Made by a program: the position numbers and the translations under genes
Shown here: piece after piece, positions 16,515 through 24,561 of the stretch
How positions within the stretch are numbered: position 1 is the stretch's first letter
Layout: each line of letters begins with the position of its first letter
The notes under the pieces: model-generated
Told to the model about the DNA's origin: nothing
What the model saw: only the letters and a program-made list of their open reading frames with translations
The model's database searches: none
From: CAYRWM01 sp964428055
Lineage (GTDB): Bacteria > Bacillota > Clostridia > Christensenellales > Christensenellaceae
DNA: 64,000 nt
Assembly (NCBI GenBank): GCA_964428055.1
Contig: CAYRWM010000002.1
Coordinates: 1 to 64,000, forward strand
Direction of reading: 5' to 3'

Positions 16515-18191
16515 TTAGTTCTGTTTTTCCTTGTCCTTGTTCCTTATAGCGTAACGCTGTATCTTCTGGCTGATCGTCTTCGGGAGTTCCGGAACGAACT
16601 CGACCTCTCTCGGATACTTGTATGGAGCAGTATTGCTCTTGACAAAGTTCTGGAGTTCCTTTTTGAGTTCATCACTGGCTGTATAGCCCTTTGACAAAAC
16701 GATAGTGGCTTTAACGATCTGACCTCTCTCAGGATGAGGAACGCCTGTTATAGCGCACTCAAGAACCGCAGGATGCTTTAAGAGAACACTCTCGACTTCA
16801 AACGGTCCGATCCTGTATCCTGATGACTTAATAACATCATCGCATCTTCCTACGTACCAGAAGTATCCGTCTTCATCGATCCAGCATACGTCACCGGTAT
16901 GATAGTATCCGTCATGCCATACGGACTGCGTGAGCTCTTCATCGTCATAGTAGCCCATAAACATTCCGACAGGCCTTCCCTTGGATGTATCGATTACCAT
17001 CTCGCCCGTTTCACCGGGGCCGCAGAGTTCGCCAGTTTCAACGTCCATTACCTTTACGTCAAATGAAGGACTGGGCTTGCCCATTGAACCCGGCTTGGGT
17101 TCCATCCACAGGAATGTACCGACCGTAACGGTAAGTTCCGTCTGCCCGAATATCTCATGCAGCCTTAAGCCTGTTGCTTCATAGAACTTTTTAAACACTT
17201 CGGGGTTCATCGGCTCGCCTGCAGTAGACGCCCACTTTATCTTTGAAAGATCATACTTGCTAAGGTCTTCCTTTATAAAGTATCTGTATATAGTCGGCGG
17301 AGCGCAGAACGATGTTATGCCGTACTTCTCCATGACATGGAGCATGTTCGCAGGATTGAAATGATCAAACTCATATACGAACACACATGTCTCTGCCAGC
17401 CACTGCCCGTAGAGCTTGCCCCAGACGGCTTTCATCCAGCCGGTATCGGATACTGTAAGATGCAACCCTTCGTGCTGAACATTCAGCCAGTAAACCGCTG
17501 TCACGATATGCCCGAGCGGATACGCAAAGTCATGCGCCGCCATCTTGGGCATGCCTGTGGTACCAGATGTAAAGTACAGCATCATGATATCTTCGTTATG
17601 AGTAGCGGCATCGCCTTCGGGTCTTGGGAACTCATCGGCGTATTTAGCCATCTCCTCATCAAAATTGAGCCATCCTTCGTGCTCACCGTGCACGACCATG
17701 AGCTTGTCAAGCGACGGGCAATCACCCTTAACCTTGTCCGTTTCAGCAGGGATATTGCTCTCGGCTGTAGTAACTATCATCTTTACGCCTGCCATATTGA
17801 CACGGTAAACGATATCCTTTTCCTGAAGCTGATGCGTAGCAGGGATAACAGCCGCACCTATGCGGCAGAACGCCATTGTGCAGATCCAGAACTCAATGTG
17901 TCGTTTTAAGATGAGCATCACTCTGTCGCCCTTCTTTATGCCAAGAGATGAGAACATATTTGCCGCTCTCTTGGAAAGAGCCGACATCTCAGCAAATGTG
18001 ACCGTACGCTCACGCTGCATATCTTCGGAGACCCACAGAAGAGCCGGTTTATCCGGTGATTTCTCTGCAAGTGCGTCCAGTACGTCGTACGAGAAATTGA
18101 AGTTTTCAGGTACCTTTATCTCAAAATTCTTCCTGAAATCCTCATAATCGGTAAACTCCGACTGTTTCAGGTATTTTTCAAATTCTCTCAT
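16515..18191 (-). CDS. AMP-forming acyl-CoA synthetase (medium-chain/ACSM-like)
   Basis: A 558-residue adenylate-forming enzyme that activates a carboxylic acid to acyl-CoA through an acyl-AMP. The ATP loop is YFTSGTTGMPKMAAH, followed by IFGQTELTV, YHTGDVCWIDEDGY and the hinge KSSGYRIGPFEVES; the C-terminal catalytic Lys is within TISQKIQR. The overall pattern resembles acetyl- and medium-chain acyl-CoA synthetases. With the 2-oxoacid oxidoreductase in the same operon it can feed acyl-CoA into reductive carboxylation, for example isobutyrate to 2-oxoisovalerate or an arylacetate to an aryl pyruvate. The substrate is inferred from context only. Confidence 0.9.
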   Translation of the reverse strand: MREFEKYLKQSEFTDYEDFRKNFEIKVPENFNFSYDVLDALAEKSPDKPALLWVSEDMQRERTVTFAEMSALSKRAANMFSSLGIKKGDRVMLILKRHIEFWICTMAFCRIGAAVIPATHQLQEKDIVYRVNMAGVKMIVTTAESNIPAETDKVKGDCPSLDKLMVVHGEHEGWLNFDEEMAKYADEFPRPEGDAATHNEDIMMLYFTSGTTGMPKMAAHDFAYPLGHIVTAVYWLNVQHEGLHLTVSDTGWMKAVWGKLYGQWLAETCVFVYEFDHFNPANMLHVMEKYGITSFCAPPTIYRYFIKEDLSKYDLSKIKWASTAGEPMNPEVFKKFYEATGLRLHEIFGQTELTVTVGTFLWMEPKPGSMGKPSPSFDVKVMDVETGELCGPGETGEMVIDTSKGRPVGMFMGYYDDEELTQSVWHDGYYHTGDVCWIDEDGYFWYVGRCDDVIKSSGYRIGPFEVESVLLKHPAVLECAITGVPHPERGQIVKATIVLSKGYTASDELKKELQNFVKSNTAPYKYPREVEFVPELPKTISQKIQRYAIRNKDKEKQN

Positions 18192-18204
18192 AATATAACA
18201 AACC

Positions 18205-18780
18205 TCACTTGGCTATTATAGCGAGGAACTGACATTCCTCACCGTTCTTTGCCTTCATCGCATGCGGATGCGTTGCGTCAAAATACAGAAGGTCTCCCTC
18301 TTCAAGTTCAACTTCGTTGCTGTCGATGTAGAAAGTCATGGATCCTTTTGTAATGTAATTGATCTCATGTCCTTCATGCGAGTTCTTAGCTACGGAAGAT
18401 TCCACATCCGAAGGCTCGACAGTTACGAGGAACGGCTCCATCTTCCTGTTCTTGAAAATGGGTGCCAGATGCTGATACTTGTACGCTCTGCGTCTCTCCA
18501 TCTTGAGACCTTTTCCGTACTTAATGACGGAATAAGTCCCGAGAGTCGTGCTCTCGCCTGTAATGAGGTCTGTTATATCCACTCCGAGCATATTGGCTGC
18601 CGAGAAAAGAAATCCGAATGAAAACTCCTTCTCGCCTCTCTCATATGCTCTGTATTCATCAGCAGACACTTTTGTGGCTTCAGCCATGTCTTCGACCGGT
18701 ATCTCTTCGATCTCACGAAGGCCTTTAAGCCTTATAGCAATCTGCTCAATGTGCTTTTTTATATCTTCATCGTATAACAT
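18205..18780 (-). CDS. XRE-family regulator with C-terminal cupin domain
   Basis: A 191-residue regulator. A helix-turn-helix of the XRE type spans about residues 10-65 and a cupin ligand-binding barrel spans about residues 115-190 (HEGHEINYITKGSMTFYI, then EEGDLLYFDATHPH). Such proteins sense a small metabolite. It is the first gene of the operon, 13 bases before the acyl-CoA synthetase, and has AAAGGAG before its ATG, so autoregulation is plausible. I see no clear promoter in the 30 bases left between the upstream terminator and its ribosome site, so the promoter may overlap that terminator. Confidence 0.9.
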   Translation of the reverse strand: MLYDEDIKKHIEQIAIRLKGLREIEEIPVEDMAEATKVSADEYRAYERGEKEFSFGFLFSAANMLGVDITDLITGESTTLGTYSVIKYGKGLKMERRRAYKYQHLAPIFKNRKMEPFLVTVEPSDVESSVAKNSHEGHEINYITKGSMTFYIDSNEVELEEGDLLYFDATHPHAMKAKNGEECQFLAIIAK

Positions 18781-18809
18781 GTTAATACTCCTTTATTTCG
18801 ATCCGACTG

Positions 18810-18836
18810 CAATAAAAAAACGGGTGACACCCGTTT
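18810..18836 (-). terminator. Intrinsic terminator after the lipoprotein gene
   Basis: The 8-bp stem aaacgggt/acccgttt (18818-18836) with a 3-nt loop is followed on the minus strand by a run of seven T. Confidence 0.85.
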
Positions 18837-18860
18837 CTTTGATATCAAATCCTTACTTAA

Positions 18861-19346
18861 CTACCTGACATGAACGAGCTCGCTCTGGAAAACAACTGCA
18901 CATCCCTTGGAAGACCATACCACGTTGTCACCCTGGATGTTCTCAAACTGTTTCCCGTAAAGAGCCGTAATCTCTTCAGGCTGTTTTTGACTCTGGTCGG
19001 TGTCAAATACCAAATACCCGAACACATCATCCGGCCAGTCTTTCTCAATCGTGAATTCACAAGTGAGTTCGCTGTTCTTCTCGCCTTGTGTAATGTCCTG
19101 TTTTGCAAGTTCTTTCCCGGCAGCAGAATAAACGGATAATGTCCCGTTAGTGCCTGTTTCTATATCGGAGGCAGCGCTGACGACAATCTTGCCGCCATCG
19201 GCATATGCGCTACACTCCCCGGTAATGCTAGATATCTCTGTGCCGTCCTGGGGCTGTGGGCGCGTAGCAGCAGTCGCGCTGCATCCCGTAAGCAGAATAA
19301 CGCAAATAAATGCTATTATTAAAATGCTTATAATTCTTTTCTTCAT
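18861..19346 (-). CDS. Small lipoprotein of unknown function
   Basis: A 161-residue protein with a lipoprotein signal: MKKR, a hydrophobic core, then the lipobox LLTGC with Cys at about residue 22, so it is predicted to be lipid-anchored outside the membrane. The rest looks like one beta-rich domain (about residues 40-160) with no motif I recognise. It forms a single-gene unit with its own promoter, a palindrome in the leader and a terminator. Function unknown. Confidence 0.75.
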   Translation of the reverse strand: MKKRIISILIIAFICVILLTGCSATAATRPQPQDGTEISSITGECSAYADGGKIVVSAASDIETGTNGTLSVYSAAGKELAKQDITQGEKNSELTCEFTIEKDWPDDVFGYLVFDTDQSQKQPEEITALYGKQFENIQGDNVVWSSKGCAVVFQSELVHVR

Positions 19347-19361
19347 ACTTCTTTGCCTTTC

Positions 19362-19404
19362 TCGTATAATCTCTTATACGAAAGCCATATAGTATTATAT
19401 TATA
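19362..19404 (-). promoter_or_regulatory. Promoter -10 region and palindrome upstream of the lipoprotein gene
   Basis: Overlapping TATAAT boxes on the minus strand (19394-19404) with TTTACT 18 bases upstream make a plausible promoter. Just downstream is a perfect 8-bp inverted repeat, TCGTATAA-N4-TTATACGA (19362-19381), placed between the start of transcription and the ribosome site. It could be an operator or a small leader hairpin. Confidence 0.5.
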
Positions 19405-19432
19405 CAGATGGGATAAAAGTAAAGTGGTTTTT

Positions 19433-19478
19433 ACTTTTAAAACAAAGAGATGCCCGGGAAATTTAGTCTTATACTTTA
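19433..19478 (-). terminator. Possible terminator at the end of the catabolic operon
   Basis: GATGCC and GGCATC pair across a loop of about 27 bases, followed on the minus strand by TCTTTGTTTT. The large loop makes this a weak candidate. It is the only hairpin I see between the reductoisomerase stop and the lipoprotein gene. Confidence 0.4.
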
Positions 19479-19525
19479 GCAGGCATCACTTGGTATTAGC
19501 AAACAATAACCAGAAGCGTTGAATC

Positions 19526-20512
19526 CTATTTGAGCCTTTCAAATAAAGACTCTTCTTCTTTTGTTAAATCACATGAAAGTGCTTTATTCCTTAATTCAAT
19601 AAACGTACTTAGATTGTTCTCTTTTTGCTCCTTATCCCATTCATCCGCGAAAGCACCGCTCATTATCTCATTATATCTTTCTTTCAGAAAACCAATAATC
19701 GGTTTTGTATCAACCTTGTTATAGTTTTTAAGCTGACCATACTGACTAGTATGCGAATGCATAGGCAACTGCTTAAAGAAACCAACTTCAGCCGCCTTCT
19801 CAAGCATTACAGCAGGTTCTTTTGACATGTATAGTTCCATCAGAACAGCCTCCGCAGGATGCCCGGCTTCCACAAGTATACTGAACGCTTCTGTTAAAAC
19901 ATTATATATTATCGGCCATGTTGCTTGCTCGGACATAAGGTCTAACGCCGTTTCATCATCAAAAGAAACTTCAATAGCACCCTTTCTGGTTGCACCGATT
20001 GCCTTGCATAAAGCCTTTGCATATTCCAAAGCATTTCCCGATGCATCCTGGTATACACCCACAAAAGCGGGTGCTCCTTCACCTTTCTCAAATAATTCTC
20101 GAACGCCCCTGCCAATCATCCTGGGAGCGGCCATGATAACGTCCAGATCCTTATCCGGGATTATTCTTTTAAAGGTAATGTTATATGCAGAAGCAAAATT
20201 CAAAATGTCGCCAGGCTTAAGATTTGGAGCAATATCTTTTTCATATACTTGCGGCGCAACTTCATCAGGGAGAAGCATAAAAATAATATCGGCTTTTTCA
20301 GATGCCTCTGCAATTCTATATACCGAAAAGCCATCCTTAATTGCCTGATCGAATGACTCATCATGTCTGCTGCCAACAATAACATTCTTCACACCTGAGT
20401 CTCGCATGTTGAGTGCTTGACTTCTGCCTTGATTACCATATCCAAGAATGGCTACTGTTTTATCAATAATAAAAGCCAGATCTGCATCTTGTTCATAATA
20501 TATATTAGTCAT
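19526..20512 (-). CDS. Divergent ketol-acid reductoisomerase-like enzyme
   Basis: A 328-residue protein of the class I ketol-acid reductoisomerase family, whose usual reaction combines alkyl migration and NADPH reduction in valine/isoleucine synthesis. The N-terminal Rossmann motif AILGYGNQGRSQALNMRDSG is intact, and DETALDLMSEQ keeps the first Asp/Glu metal pair. By eye, the canonical KGPGHTVR is replaced by RMIGRGVR, and the second Glu of the later metal pair (ExxxE) is Ser, while the substrate Ser/Thr in SHTSQYG remains. These changes and its place at the end of a catabolic operon suggest a different substrate, possibly the reverse, oxidative isomerisation. A weak ribosome site and a strong hairpin lie just upstream. 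Confidence 0.85.
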   Translation of the reverse strand: MTNIYYEQDADLAFIIDKTVAILGYGNQGRSQALNMRDSGVKNVIVGSRHDESFDQAIKDGFSVYRIAEASEKADIIFMLLPDEVAPQVYEKDIAPNLKPGDILNFASAYNITFKRIIPDKDLDVIMAAPRMIGRGVRELFEKGEGAPAFVGVYQDASGNALEYAKALCKAIGATRKGAIEVSFDDETALDLMSEQATWPIIYNVLTEAFSILVEAGHPAEAVLMELYMSKEPAVMLEKAAEVGFFKQLPMHSHTSQYGQLKNYNKVDTKPIIGFLKERYNEIMSGAFADEWDKEQKENNLSTFIELRNKALSCDLTKEEESLFERLK

Positions 20513-20529
20513 TGCTTTTCTTTATCCAA

Positions 20530-20567
20530 TTTTTAATGGATTGCGCTTTAACGCAATCCATTAAAAA
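20530..20567 (-). repeat. Perfect 16-bp inverted repeat between the cyclase and reductoisomerase genes
   Basis: A 16-bp perfect stem (20530-20545 with 20552-20567) has a 6-nt loop. It starts 15 bases after the cyclase stop and ends 17 bases before the reductoisomerase ATG. The 3' side is A-rich on both strands, so it is not a standard terminator. It is a candidate RNA-processing or stabilising hairpin, or an operator. Confidence 0.8.
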
Positions 20568-20582
20568 AGTCCTTTATTTAAA

Positions 20583-21251
20583 TCACTCGAAATCAATCGC
20601 AACGGCTCTTGTAAAAGCACCGCCTGCGCCTTTAAGAAGAACAGGCAGCCAGCAGAAGAACCATCTTTTATCTCCGAATTCGCCTATCTCCTCAAGATTC
20701 AACTCTTCAACTATACAAATATCTGCGCCAAGTATCTTCTTATGTGCTTTAGGCCCGCCTTCAGGGAAATAAAAACTCTCTATACCAAGGGTATCACATC
20801 CGTAAGCTTTAACCTTATGCTCTACTATCCATTCGGCGCCACTTGAATCTATAGCAGGCCAATCTTTAAGATAGTTCTGATTATATCCGTAGTACTTCTG
20901 GAAACCGGTTCTGACTGCAACTATATCGCCTTCCTTAACATGCTTACCGTTTTTTTCAAAATCATCATAAGTCAAAGGTGCTTTGGGCTCTTTATCAAGT
21001 ATATTTATCACAACGCCTTCACCTATCCATGCATCAACCGGGACCTGATCTATACTTGCTGCATCTTCCCAGAAATGCAACGGAGTATCGCAGTGCGTAG
21101 CAACATGAGTTAAAGAAGAAACCTTCTCTACTGTGCACATATCCTGTGGCTGATACATGGTTTTTTCGACCTGCGCAAGAGGAAAACCAGGCCACCCAGG
21201 GCAATTGTGATATAACGGTCTTGTTAAATCATAAATCTTCTTAATCTTCAA
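20583..21251 (-). CDS. Cyclase/kynurenine-formamidase-like metal hydrolase
   Basis: A 222-residue protein of the cyclase family (PF04199), which includes kynurenine formamidase and isatin hydrolase. The metal-binding signature HVATHCDTPLHFWEDA fits HxxTHxDxPxHF. The family hydrolyses amides, cyclic amides and esters using Mn or Zn. The start is TTG at 21251 with GGAAG upstream. In this operon it follows two dehydrogenases, so opening a lactone made by sugar oxidation is an attractive role, but that is inference. Confidence 0.83.
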   Translation of the reverse strand: MKIKKIYDLTRPLYHNCPGWPGFPLAQVEKTMYQPQDMCTVEKVSSLTHVATHCDTPLHFWEDAASIDQVPVDAWIGEGVVINILDKEPKAPLTYDDFEKNGKHVKEGDIVAVRTGFQKYYGYNQNYLKDWPAIDSSGAEWIVEHKVKAYGCDTLGIESFYFPEGGPKAHKKILGADICIVEELNLEEIGEFGDKRWFFCWLPVLLKGAGGAFTRAVAIDFE

Positions 21252-21272
21252 AACAAGTCACTTCCTTCTTAA

Positions 21273-22046
21273 TTATTTACCAGCTGTAAATCCTGCATCA
21301 ACCGGATACATCGAACCAGTAACAAATGATGCTTCATCAGATGCTAAGAACAGAACAACATTTGCCACTTCTTCAGTGCTACCTAGCCTCTTCATGGGTT
21401 CGGCATCTATAAATCCCTGCATAGCTGCATCCTTATCTCCAGTCGATGCAGCAAAATCATTAGGCATAGCAGTATCGATTGTGCCAGGGCATACAGCATT
21501 TACTCTTATGTTACTCGTAGCAAATTCAAGTCCCAGTGCTCTAGTCATATTGGCAATCGCAGCCTTTGTGCAGCAATATAAGCTCATATTCGGATGCGCA
21601 ACGAGACCGGACATAGACGACATCGCAACTATTACTCCTCCGCCCTGCTTAAGCATCTGTCTTGCGCCTGCACGCATAACATAATACGTTCCCTTGACAT
21701 TTATATCCACCAGCCTGTCGACATCTTCGTCCTTGACATCAACAATCGGAGAAACCAAAACCATTGATGCATTAGGTACAAGAATATCAATCCTGCCGTA
21801 CTTTTTTACTATGCCAGCAAATACGGACTCTACTGAAGATGATTTACTTGTATCACATGTAAAATAGTCAGCTTTACCTCCGGCTTTTATTATTTCATCA
21901 ACTGTCTCTTTAAGTTTTGCTTCTCTCCTACCGGCTATCACAACCACGGCACCTTCATTTGCAAACTGTTTTGCACATTGCTTTCCTATACCAGTACCCC
22001 CGCCGGTAATAAATACTATCTTATTAGTAAATCTGTCTGCTCTCAT
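21273..22046 (-). CDS. SDR-family NAD(P)-dependent oxidoreductase
   Basis: A 257-residue classical short-chain dehydrogenase. The cofactor motif is TGGGTGIGKQCA, then SSMSG with the active Ser and YCCTKAA with the Tyr/Lys pair. NPG-type loops (CPGTIDTAMPND) and the C-terminal FVTGSMYPVDAGFTAGK are typical. I chose ATG at 22046 because AGGAG lies seven bases upstream; a longer frame to 22067 overlaps the preceding gene. It likely oxidises or reduces a sugar-like alcohol in the pathway. The exact substrate is unknown. Confidence 0.92.
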   Translation of the reverse strand: MRADRFTNKIVFITGGGTGIGKQCAKQFANEGAVVVIAGRREAKLKETVDEIIKAGGKADYFTCDTSKSSSVESVFAGIVKKYGRIDILVPNASMVLVSPIVDVKDEDVDRLVDINVKGTYYVMRAGARQMLKQGGGVIVAMSSMSGLVAHPNMSLYCCTKAAIANMTRALGLEFATSNIRVNAVCPGTIDTAMPNDFAASTGDKDAAMQGFIDAEPMKRLGSTEEVANVVLFLASDEASFVTGSMYPVDAGFTAGK

Positions 22047-22056
22047 ATCCATTCTC

Positions 22057-23121
22057 CTACTCATCAAGAGGTTTAATCAGCATCTTGATGTATTTGTTCT
22101 TATTCTTTATATATTCATCGAAACCAAGATCAAGAGAATCCTTTAGATCGACTTCTGCAGATATAAGTGGTTCAACATTCACTCTCCCGTCAGCAAGCAT
22201 CTGTAATGCAGTCTGAAAATGGACGGGATTATGCGCTACTCCGCCTATCACAGTACGACCCGAATTCACAATCTTCTTGAAATCAAATTTCGCATCTTCA
22301 CAAAATACACTAAGGAGACCTATCTTGCCGCCAGCCTTTGACACCTCAAATGCCTGATCAAGAACATTTACTGATCCTGTTGCCTCGACAACCAGGTCAG
22401 CCATCTTCCCTTCCGTAGCTTCATATATAACTTTTTTATAATCTTCCTTATCTACATCAACAACAATATCGGCACCCATTTTTCTGGCTGCTTCCAGTCT
22501 CATCTCGCGCCTGGCAACGCAAATTACTTTCTTTGCACCTGCAGCCTTCGCTATCTGAATACATATGAGTCCGATACCACCGGCTCCAAAGATAACAACA
22601 TCATCACCCATATCGATATTAAACATATTAAATGAATTGATACAGAATCCTATCGGCTCAGCAATCGCAGCCTGCCTAAGATCCACATTATCCGGAACCT
22701 TAAATACCTGTTTTTCCTGTATGAGACAGTACTCTTCAAACCCGCCGTCCATATGCAAACCAACACATCCTATATTCTCACATATATAGTTCTTGCCCTG
22801 TTTACAGTTGGAACACTTTCCGCATGCAAGAATCGGGTGTACAGCAACCCTGTCACCGACTTTTAATCTTTTGCACCCGGGGCCGACTTCATCAATATAG
22901 CCGGAAAACTCATGTCCTAAAACATAGGGTGCCTTTTTCCCTGTTATCGGGTGAGGATCGTCCATATTAACCCAAAGCGGACCGAATCTATATTCCTCGA
23001 CATCTGTTCCGCATATGCTTGCATATGCGACCTTTATAACGACCTCGCCCTCACCGGCTTTAGGTTTTTCGACTTCTTCTAGGCGCATATCACCTGCTTT
23101 ATAATACTTTAGGGCTAACAA
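22057..23121 (-). CDS. Zinc-dependent medium-chain alcohol dehydrogenase (butanediol/sorbitol dehydrogenase-like)
   Basis: A 354-residue MDR-family dehydrogenase. Catalytic zinc residues are in SICGTDVEEY and GHEFSGY; the structural zinc site is CGKCSNCKQGKNYIC; the NAD site is GAGGIGLICIQIAKA. The segment between the Cys and GHE (PHPITGKKAPYVLGHE) resembles 2,3-butanediol dehydrogenases. The start is TTG at 23121 with GGAGG nine bases upstream. It probably oxidises a polyol or sugar entering the pathway. Confidence 0.92.
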   Translation of the reverse strand: MLALKYYKAGDMRLEEVEKPKAGEGEVVIKVAYASICGTDVEEYRFGPLWVNMDDPHPITGKKAPYVLGHEFSGYIDEVGPGCKRLKVGDRVAVHPILACGKCSNCKQGKNYICENIGCVGLHMDGGFEEYCLIQEKQVFKVPDNVDLRQAAIAEPIGFCINSFNMFNIDMGDDVVIFGAGGIGLICIQIAKAAGAKKVICVARREMRLEAARKMGADIVVDVDKEDYKKVIYEATEGKMADLVVEATGSVNVLDQAFEVSKAGGKIGLLSVFCEDAKFDFKKIVNSGRTVIGGVAHNPVHFQTALQMLADGRVNVEPLISAEVDLKDSLDLGFDEYIKNKNKYIKMLIKPLDE

Positions 23122-23148
23122 CTCTATCGTCCTCCATTCTTAAAATGT

Positions 23149-23173
23149 CGGCTAGGGCATAGTGCCCTAGCCG
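23149..23173 (-). promoter_or_regulatory. Intercistronic hairpin after the substrate-binding protein gene
   Basis: A perfect 11-bp GC-rich stem (cggctagggca/tgccctagccg) with a 3-nt loop lies 26 bases after the binding-protein stop, and a short TTTT follows on the minus strand. It is likely a partial terminator or 3'-end stabiliser that raises binding-protein mRNA above that of the downstream genes. Confidence 0.75.
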
Positions 23174-23199
23174 TATAACGTTGTATTACTGTATTATTC

Positions 23200-24483
23200 T
23201 TAGAATCCCCAATCCTTAATCAGACCAGAAATATTGGAGAACAGTGTCGGATCATCGATATTAGACTGATCAACAACCGTGTAACTTGTCTTTATCCAGT
23301 TATGTCCATACTCTTCTGTCTTATCAATTACTTCAGCAGGCGCCCAAGCATCACCGGGGATGGTCATGCCTTTGAGCTGTTCCGCATCAGTTGCATAATC
23401 CGGAATAGGAACGTTTATATCGATATCAGTTGCTTCGATTTTTGTTCCAGCCTGAGGAAGTGCGGACTCGCCTTCTGTCAGGTATTTATAAAGATAATAA
23501 CCTGCGATAGCATTATATGCCATAACGGGCTGGTCTACAGCGAAGTCAACAACACCGGACTTGATGTTTTCATTGATGATCTCTGCTGAAGTATCCATGC
23601 CGCAGCATACGATATGGTCAGGATCGCCGATGGGCTTTGCAAGACCTTCAGCATTGATAGCGTTAATGCAACCAATAAATGAAGACTGACCGATAGCTAT
23701 AACTGCAACGGTATCCTCATTTGTCCTTAAGAGGTCAGAGCATCTTGTAACAGCTGTGTCAACCATCATTTCGGACTCGAATTCCTTAACCTTCAGGTCA
23801 GGATACTCTGCAAGTACGCCCTTGATTGCTTCCGCTCTCTGAACGTGCTCGGGATTTGTTAGAGATCCGAGGTCAAGGATGACTGTTCCCTTTACTTCCC
23901 CTCTTGTTTCTTTAATAGCATCTACAGCTCTCTGCGCCATATAAGGACATCCTGCCATTGCATCATAAGAAACGCTGAATAATACTTCATCAAACTTTCC
24001 GCATTCATTGTTCGTAATAACGAGTGGTTTGCCCGCTTTGACTATCTCATCCAGGCCACGTCTGACTTCCTCACCCGCAAGCGGAGCAGCTATAACAGCA
24101 TCAATATCAGGGTCATTCGCCCATGTTTCACAGATTGCAATATACTTCGTTGTATCCCATTCAGCGTTTTCTACAACTGTTTCGCATCCTTTTGACTGCA
24201 GATACCATACGCCGCCAGCCGTGAACGGGTCAAACCAAGGACAACTTGTCCAGAACGGAAGCACACCAATCTTAAAGGTCTCACCTGATGCATCAGCTTC
24301 GGCAGGTTCTGCATCAGTTGCAGCAGGTTCTGCATCAGTTGCAGCAGGTTCTGCTGCTTCTGCAGGCTCAGCAGTTTCAGCCGGCGCTTCAGCATCTGCA
24401 GGCTGTGCTGCTTCATCAGCACATGCAACAGCAAAAACCGCAACGACCATTATCACTGCCAACAATAATGCTATTTTTTTCAT
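23200..24483 (-). CDS. Sugar ABC transporter substrate-binding lipoprotein
   Basis: A 427-residue periplasmic-binding-protein-1 (ribose/galactose type) domain, lipid-anchored. The signal ends at FAVACADEAAQ, with the lipobox Cys at about residue 21. A low-complexity Ala/Glu/Pro/Thr linker (about residues 22-68) includes a 7-residue tandem repeat. The mature domain starts near FKIGVLPFWTSCPWF. It captures the imported substrate and delivers it to the permease. AGGAGG precedes the ATG. Unusually, it comes second to last of the importer genes, well separated from the ATPase gene at the operon start. Confidence 0.92.
   Translation of the reverse strand: MKKIALLLAVIMVVAVFAVACADEAAQPADAEAPAETAEPAEAAEPAATDAEPAATDAEPAEADASGETFKIGVLPFWTSCPWFDPFTAGGVWYLQSKGCETVVENAEWDTTKYIAICETWANDPDIDAVIAAPLAGEEVRRGLDEIVKAGKPLVITNNECGKFDEVLFSVSYDAMAGCPYMAQRAVDAIKETRGEVKGTVILDLGSLTNPEHVQRAEAIKGVLAEYPDLKVKEFESEMMVDTAVTRCSDLLRTNEDTVAVIAIGQSSFIGCINAINAEGLAKPIGDPDHIVCCGMDTSAEIINENIKSGVVDFAVDQPVMAYNAIAGYYLYKYLTEGESALPQAGTKIEATDIDINVPIPDYATDAEQLKGMTIPGDAWAPAEVIDKTEEYGHNWIKTSYTVVDQSNIDDPTLFSNISGLIKDWGF
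24299..24359 (-). repeat. 21-bp tandem repeat inside the binding-protein linker
   Basis: A 21-bp unit (on the plus strand gcaggttctgcatcagttgca) occurs twice in full plus partial copies. It encodes the repeated peptide EPAATDA in the linker, a site prone to length change by slippage. Confidence 0.8.
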
Positions 24484-24561
24484 TTCGTTTTTTCCTCCTA
24501 TTTTTTAAGTTACTTTGCAGTATCCTTTTTATGTTTACACATTAAGTGTAAATATACTTTA

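Noticed and set aside
20530..20567. The 16-bp inverted repeat as an intrinsic terminator
   Set aside because: Both strands have A, not T, on the 3' side of the stem, so release of RNA polymerase is not expected.
24288..24545. Gln- and Leu-rich frames across the transporter linker repeat
   Set aside because: They are translations of the 21-bp repeat in other frames and have no independent support.
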